Positions 5,651 through 8,745 of a stretch of 8,745 nucleotides of DNA are shown here, piece by piece. How positions within the stretch are numbered: position 1 is the stretch's first letter; each line of letters begins with the position of its first letter. The DNA lies in the NCBI GenBank assembly GCA_028275205.1, contig JAPWVB010000051.1, forward strand, positions 1-8,745, written 5' to 3'. The notes under the pieces were generated by a model. That model had not been told where the DNA came from. It was given only the letters and a program-made list of their open reading frames with translations, and did no database searches. This DNA is from Candidatus Acetothermia bacterium. GTDB lineage: Bacteria; Bipolaricaulota; Bipolaricaulia; RBG-16-55-9; DRXL01. Position numbers and translations under genes: made by a program.

Positions 5651-6526
5651 ATGAAAGCCTCGCCGATTGTGATCTGGGGAGTGTTGGGCTGCGCCCTGAT
5701 AGTCATCTCTTTCGCGTCCATCTGGATTCGCTGGGCCGAGGCTCCGTCCATCTCCATCGCTGCCTATCGCGTGGGCCTCGCGGCGTTCATCTTGACTCCC
5801 ATAGCCCTGAGCACACGACGACAACAGCTCCAAGCCCTCTCTCGAAGCGATCTACGCTATGCGCTGCTTGGTGGAGTCTGCTTAGCACTGCACTTTATCT
5901 TTTGGATCAGCTCGCTGGAGTTCACGTCTGTGGCAAGCTCGGTCGTCTTGGTGACGACGAACCCCATCTTCGTCGCGCTCGGCTCATACTTTTTATTGAA
6001 AGAGCCCGTCACAATGAGCTTAATCGTGGGGATCGCGATCTCGCTCGTGGGCGGCGTGTTGATCGGCTACGGGGATTTTCTCGCCGGGCCCAACGTTCTT
6101 CTCGGCGATGGGCTGGCGCTCTTAGGAGCAGTGATGGCCTCGGCGTATCTGTTGGTGGGTCGGCGCCTGCGCGCGCACACGGATCTCCTGACGTATATCT
6201 TCCTAGTCTACGGCGCAGCGGCGATCGTGCTGCTCGCGACGGCGTTGCTGCTCAAGCAGCCCTTGGCGGGCTTTCCCCAAGAGACGTATCTCTGGTTAGC
6301 GTTGCTAGCCCTCGGCCCGCAGCTCATCGGGCACACGAGCTTCAATTGGGCATTGAAGCACTTATCGGCGAGCACGGTCGCCGTGATCATCTTAGGCGAG
6401 CCTGTGGGCTCGACGGTGCTCGCGTATCTTTTGCTCGGCGAGCCGGTGACGGCGCTCAAGGCCGTCGGAGGTCTTCTGATCTTACTTGGGATCTACTTGA
6501 GCAGCCGGCGCTCAGCGGCTCCGTAA
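5651..6526 (+). CDS. DMT-superfamily EamA transporter
   Basis: The 291-residue integral membrane protein has about ten hydrophobic segments arranged as two EamA repeats (about 6-145 and 157-288). Each repeat ends in the family hallmark: FLLKEPVT before a Gly-rich helix in the first and LLLGEPVTALKAVGGLLILLGIY in the second. EamA proteins are inner-membrane exporters or permeases for amino acids, nucleosides or other metabolites; the substrate cannot be told here. ATG 5651 was chosen because CAGGAG (5641-5646) lies 4 nt upstream. A GTG at 5636 overlaps the previous stop codon and would add five residues. The gene starts 12 nt after the TumE-like gene, so it may be read from the same promoter, although a functional link is not evident. 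Its 3' end overlaps the convergent hydrolase gene by 15 bp. Confidence 0.93.
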   Translation: MKASPIVIWGVLGCALIVISFASIWIRWAEAPSISIAAYRVGLAAFILTPIALSTRRQQLQALSRSDLRYALLGGVCLALHFIFWISSLEFTSVASSVVLVTTNPIFVALGSYFLLKEPVTMSLIVGIAISLVGGVLIGYGDFLAGPNVLLGDGLALLGAVMASAYLLVGRRLRAHTDLLTYIFLVYGAAAIVLLATALLLKQPLAGFPQETYLWLALLALGPQLIGHTSFNWALKHLSASTVAVIILGEPVGSTVLAYLLLGEPVTALKAVGGLLILLGIYLSSRRSAAP

Positions 6527-7354
6527 AAACTTCAAAATCTCTTGGGTTGTTGGGTCGTTGGGCTCGCCAATATTCGTGATGATCGTCACGTGATCTCGGT
6601 TGGGGATCTGAATGAGCGCGGCTTCGTTCCCGTATTCTCTCAGCAGTGAGAGCAACTGTCGCGCTTGGGCATCGAAGCCAGGGAAGTCAAACTGCGCGTA
6701 CATAATGAGAAACGGCGGCTTATTGGGGCCGACGTGCGTGATGGGAGAAGCATCCCGGCGCTGCTGCGGATCGGTCCCAAAGACGATCTGATAGACGTTA
6801 AACGGCCCCGGCGGCTCTATCGTCACATCGTAGATCCCGCTGATGGGGATCGCGCCCTTGATCGCGGCGAGCGTCAGCCCGCGCGCTTGCAGATATTTTT
6901 CGTCGAGGGCCAGCAGGGCTACGAGATGTCCCCCCGCTGAATGCCCCATCACGAAGATCTTCTCAGGGTTGCCCCCATACTGAGCGATATTTCTATAAAC
7001 CCAGGCAAACGCCCGCGCAACGTCTTCGATATGAGCAGGATGCTGCACCTGTGGGCTCAAACGATAATTGATCACAGCCGTGACAAAGCCCTGCTCGGCG
7101 AACGCCCGCCCGATGAACGAGTAGAGATTCTTATCTCCCGAAGTCCAGCCGCCCCCGTGCACGAAGATCAGCACGGGCGCGTCCTTCAGCCCTTCAGGGA
7201 CGAACAGATCGAGCCGGTGCTTGATGGGATGGGCGTCAGGTCCGTCATAGTACGCTATATCTGTGTAGACTTGGAACGAGTACGGCGGCGACGGCTGGGC
7301 CATCCCTAAGCTCGCGAGAGCAACTCCCATAATGACAGAAAGTATTGTGCGCAT
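6512..7354 (-). CDS. Secreted alpha/beta-hydrolase (carboxylesterase, lipase/HSL-like fold)
   Basis: The 280-residue protein begins with a signal peptide (MRTILSVIMG..., hydrophobic to about residue 18, likely cut after Ala19 in GMA|QPS) and should act outside the cytoplasmic membrane. The esterase motifs are in the usual order: oxyanion-hole HGGGW (66-70), nucleophile elbow GHSAGG with Ser139, an Asp at 223 (YAQFD) and His255 (NRDH). These fit a serine hydrolase of the BD-FAE / esterase-lipase type acting on ester substrates; the substrate is unknown. ATG 7354 is preferred over an upstream start 17 codons earlier because AAAGGAGG (minus strand, 7359-7366) lies 4 nt upstream. The longer version would read into the palindromic element and lose the clean signal peptide. 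It lies downstream of the ABC exporter gene on the same strand and is probably co-transcribed across the element. Confidence 0.94.
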   Translation of the reverse strand: MRTILSVIMGVALASLGMAQPSPPYSFQVYTDIAYYDGPDAHPIKHRLDLFVPEGLKDAPVLIFVHGGGWTSGDKNLYSFIGRAFAEQGFVTAVINYRLSPQVQHPAHIEDVARAFAWVYRNIAQYGGNPEKIFVMGHSAGGHLVALLALDEKYLQARGLTLAAIKGAIPISGIYDVTIEPPGPFNVYQIVFGTDPQQRRDASPITHVGPNKPPFLIMYAQFDFPGFDAQARQLLSLLREYGNEAALIQIPNRDHVTIITNIGEPNDPTTQEILKFLRSR

Positions 7355-7367
7355 GAGGCCTCCTTTC

Positions 7368-7480
7368 GGTGCCGGCGACTGAAGTCGCCGTCTCAGCAGA
7401 TGCAAGCGTGCTGAAGCACGCTCGAAGCCCCCTTCAGCGGGCTTGCATCTGCTCAGACGGATGCTTCAGCATCCGGCACC
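7368..7480. repeat. 113-nt multi-hairpin palindromic element (perfect four-way junction)
   Basis: The element divides without leftover junction bases. The outer stem is GGTGCCGG (7368-7375) with CCGGCACC (7473-7480). Hairpin a is CGAC-TGAA-GTCG (7376-7387). A long stem joins 7388-7407 to 7441-7460 (20 bp, one mismatch). Hairpin e is ATGC-TTCA-GCAT (7461-7472). Inside the long stem are hairpin b, GTGC-TGAA-GCAC (7408-7419), and a weaker hairpin c around CTTCAG (7432-7437). On either strand TGAA and TTCA loops mirror each other, so the whole is a nested inverted repeat. The right edge lies inside the 3' end of the ABC exporter gene, and the left edge is 1 nt from the hydrolase Shine-Dalgarno. 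It is not tRNA-like in sequence and has no T run. It could be a REP- or MITE-like mobile repeat or an mRNA-level element. Confidence 0.85.
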
Positions 7481-8745
7481 TTGACTGCCTCGGCAAACTG
7501 GAGCGTGTAGAGCGCGTAGTAGAGCCCTTTGCGAGCGAGCAGCTCCTCATGCGTGCCCTGCTCGACCACCACGCCCTTGTGCAACACGATAATTTTATCA
7601 GATTCGCGAATCGTCGAGAGCCGGTGCGCAATGGTGATCGAAGTGCGCCCACGCAGGATCTTCTGCAGCGACTCTTGAATGAGACTCTCGGTCTGTGAAT
7701 CAATGTTCGCCGTCGCTTCATCTAAGATCAAGATCTTGGGATCGAACGCGACCGCGCGGGCGAACGCTAAGAGCTGGCGCTGCCCCACCGAGAGCGTCGC
7801 GCCGCGTTCTTTCACCTCGGCGTCATAGCCATTGGGAAGCTGCTCGATAAACGAGCTCGCTTGCACGAACCGCGCCGCTTCGATAGCTCGCTCCCGCGCA
7901 ATCTTCTCGTTCTGCAGGGTGATGTTGCCCAGCACATCCCCGGAGAAGAGAAAGACGTCTTGCAGCACGACCGCCATCTGGGAGCGCAAGAACTGCACAT
8001 CTAATTCGCGAATATCTACGCCATCTAAGAGAATCTGGCCCTTCTGGATGTCGTAGAGTCGCGTCAAAAGACTGATGATCGTCGTCTTGCCTGAGCCCGT
8101 CGGGCCGACGATAGCGACGCGCTCGCCGGGCTCCACTGTGAACGAGACCCCGCGCAACACCCAGTCTTCGTCTTCATAAGCGAACCAGACGTCGCGAAAT
8201 TCTATGCGCCCCCGCACACTTGGAAGGATGCGCCCCTTCCCACGATCCTCAGGTTTCTCGTCGAGCAGCATAAAGATTCTCTCGGCCGAAGCCATCGCCC
8301 CCTGCAGAATATTATATTTTTCAGCAAGGTCCCGAATGGGCGCAAAGAGCATCTCGACGTAATTTAAGAACGCCACCAAGCTCCCCAGCGTGAAGACGCC
8401 CTGGATGACCCCGCCCCCGCCGTACCAAATAATCAGAGCGACGGCGATCGCGCTCATCATGTGAATGATGGGCTGATAGATCGCGAAGACCATCAGCTGG
8501 CGCATGTTGGCTTCGTACTCTTCTTGGTTGATGGACTGAAACGCCTTATAGCTTCGTTCTTCTTGGGCGAAGAGCTGAATAATTCTCATGCCGGAGAGGC
8601 TCTCTTGCATATACGCATTGAGTTTCGCTAACTTTCGGCGAAAGTCGCGGTAGGCGTCGCGAGCGCGCTTGCGGAACTCCCACGTCGCATAGGCGATGAT
8701 CGGAGCTAAGACCAAAATCAGAAGCCCAAGCTGCCAGTTCAGCTG
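7453..8745 (-). CDS. ABC exporter, fused membrane and ATPase domains, N-terminus cut by window edge
   Basis: The visible C-terminal 430 residues belong to a type IV (ABCB/MsbA-like) half-transporter. The frame is open to the window end, so the start lies outside. The membrane part shows late transmembrane helices (LLILVLAP at the edge; VALIIWYGGG and GSLVAFLNYV later) and a coupling-helix region ESLSGMRIIQLFAQEE. The ATPase domain has Walker A GPTGSGKTT (about 8106-8080), Q-loop LQDVFLFSG, signature LSVGQ (7791-7777, a variant of LSGGQ), Walker B ILILDEATANID with the catalytic Glu, and the switch His in AHRLST. The features resemble YheH/TM288/MdlB-type subunits, which often pair with a second half-transporter; such a partner might lie upstream. 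The substrate (drug, lipid or peptide) is unknown. Its last residues, VPDAEASV, are encoded by the palindromic element at 7368-7480. Confidence 0.95.
   Translation of the reverse strand, partial: QLNWQLGLLILVLAPIIAYATWEFRKRARDAYRDFRRKLAKLNAYMQESLSGMRIIQLFAQEERSYKAFQSINQEEYEANMRQLMVFAIYQPIIHMMSAIAVALIIWYGGGGVIQGVFTLGSLVAFLNYVEMLFAPIRDLAEKYNILQGAMASAERIFMLLDEKPEDRGKGRILPSVRGRIEFRDVWFAYEDEDWVLRGVSFTVEPGERVAIVGPTGSGKTTIISLLTRLYDIQKGQILLDGVDIRELDVQFLRSQMAVVLQDVFLFSGDVLGNITLQNEKIARERAIEAARFVQASSFIEQLPNGYDAEVKERGATLSVGQRQLLAFARAVAFDPKILILDEATANIDSQTESLIQESLQKILRGRTSITIAHRLSTIRESDKIIVLHKGVVVEQGTHEELLARKGLYYALYTLQFAEAVKVPDAEASV

Noticed and set aside
5902..6579. A 225-codon open frame on the plus strand within the EamA gene
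   Set aside because: The product is rich in Arg, Gly, Ala and Asp with no domain or membrane pattern, and it is fully overlapped by a clear ten-helix transporter in another frame. This is a GC-driven shadow frame.
6941..7309. Plus-strand open frame opposite the hydrolase gene
   Set aside because: It is antisense to the signal-peptide and HGGGW/GHSAGG region of a clear hydrolase, with no recognisable domain.
7368..7480. tRNA or CRISPR interpretation of the multi-hairpin element
   Set aside because: The cloverleaf resemblance is only geometric: there are no T-loop or anticodon-loop features and no CCA-type acceptor end, and the arms are inverted repeats, not direct repeats with spacers.
7400..7721. 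Small open frames on both strands overlapping the palindromic element and the exporter 3' end
   Set aside because: They run through inverted-repeat DNA and the conserved ABC ATPase coding sequence in the wrong frame, and none has a ribosome binding site.

Overview
This 8.7 kb stretch of moderately GC-rich DNA is almost certainly bacterial. It has Shine-Dalgarno-led genes, sigma70-like promoter hexamers, a textbook intrinsic terminator, Sec-type signal peptides and a large hybrid histidine kinase. Nothing in it fixes a phylum. There is no rRNA, tRNA, CRISPR array or complete insertion sequence, and no gene-free stretch longer than about 170 bases.

Layout, left to right. (1) A small exported cysteine-containing protein of unknown function (52-588, +) ends at a strong intrinsic terminator (612-642). 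(2) After a short palindrome and a possible promoter comes a 1214-residue membrane-anchored hybrid sensor kinase (757-4401, +) built as 2 TM - PAS - GAF - PAS - PAS - PAS - HisKA - HATPase - REC - REC. A gap filled with three GC-rich hairpins follows, then a stand-alone CheY-like receiver (4551-4913, +). Together these look like one signalling unit. (3) A good TTGACA-type promoter overlaps the receiver stop codon. It leads into two abutting small genes (4959-5252 and 5253-5639, +) that resemble a toxin-antitoxin pair of the TumE/DUF6516 kind, and a DMT/EamA transporter (5651-6526, +) begins 12 nt later. (4) On the minus strand a half-size ABC exporter (7453-8745, cut by the window edge) is followed by a secreted alpha/beta-hydrolase (6512-7354). 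The hydrolase gene converges on and overlaps the EamA gene by 15 bp.

The most unusual structure is at 7368-7480, between the ABC exporter and the hydrolase. This 113-nt element can be partitioned with no unpaired junction base into a four-way junction: an 8-bp outer stem, a 4-bp TGAA hairpin, a 20-bp stem with one mismatch (holding further hairpins), and a 4-bp TTCA hairpin. Its right end supplies the last nine codons and the stop codon of the ABC exporter. A 15-nt core of the element recurs at 4520-4534 in front of the receiver gene, and a palindrome of similar form sits at 652-671. The window therefore carries a dispersed palindromic repeat family as well as a second, CCCTCTCC-type inverted repeat at 4426-4496.
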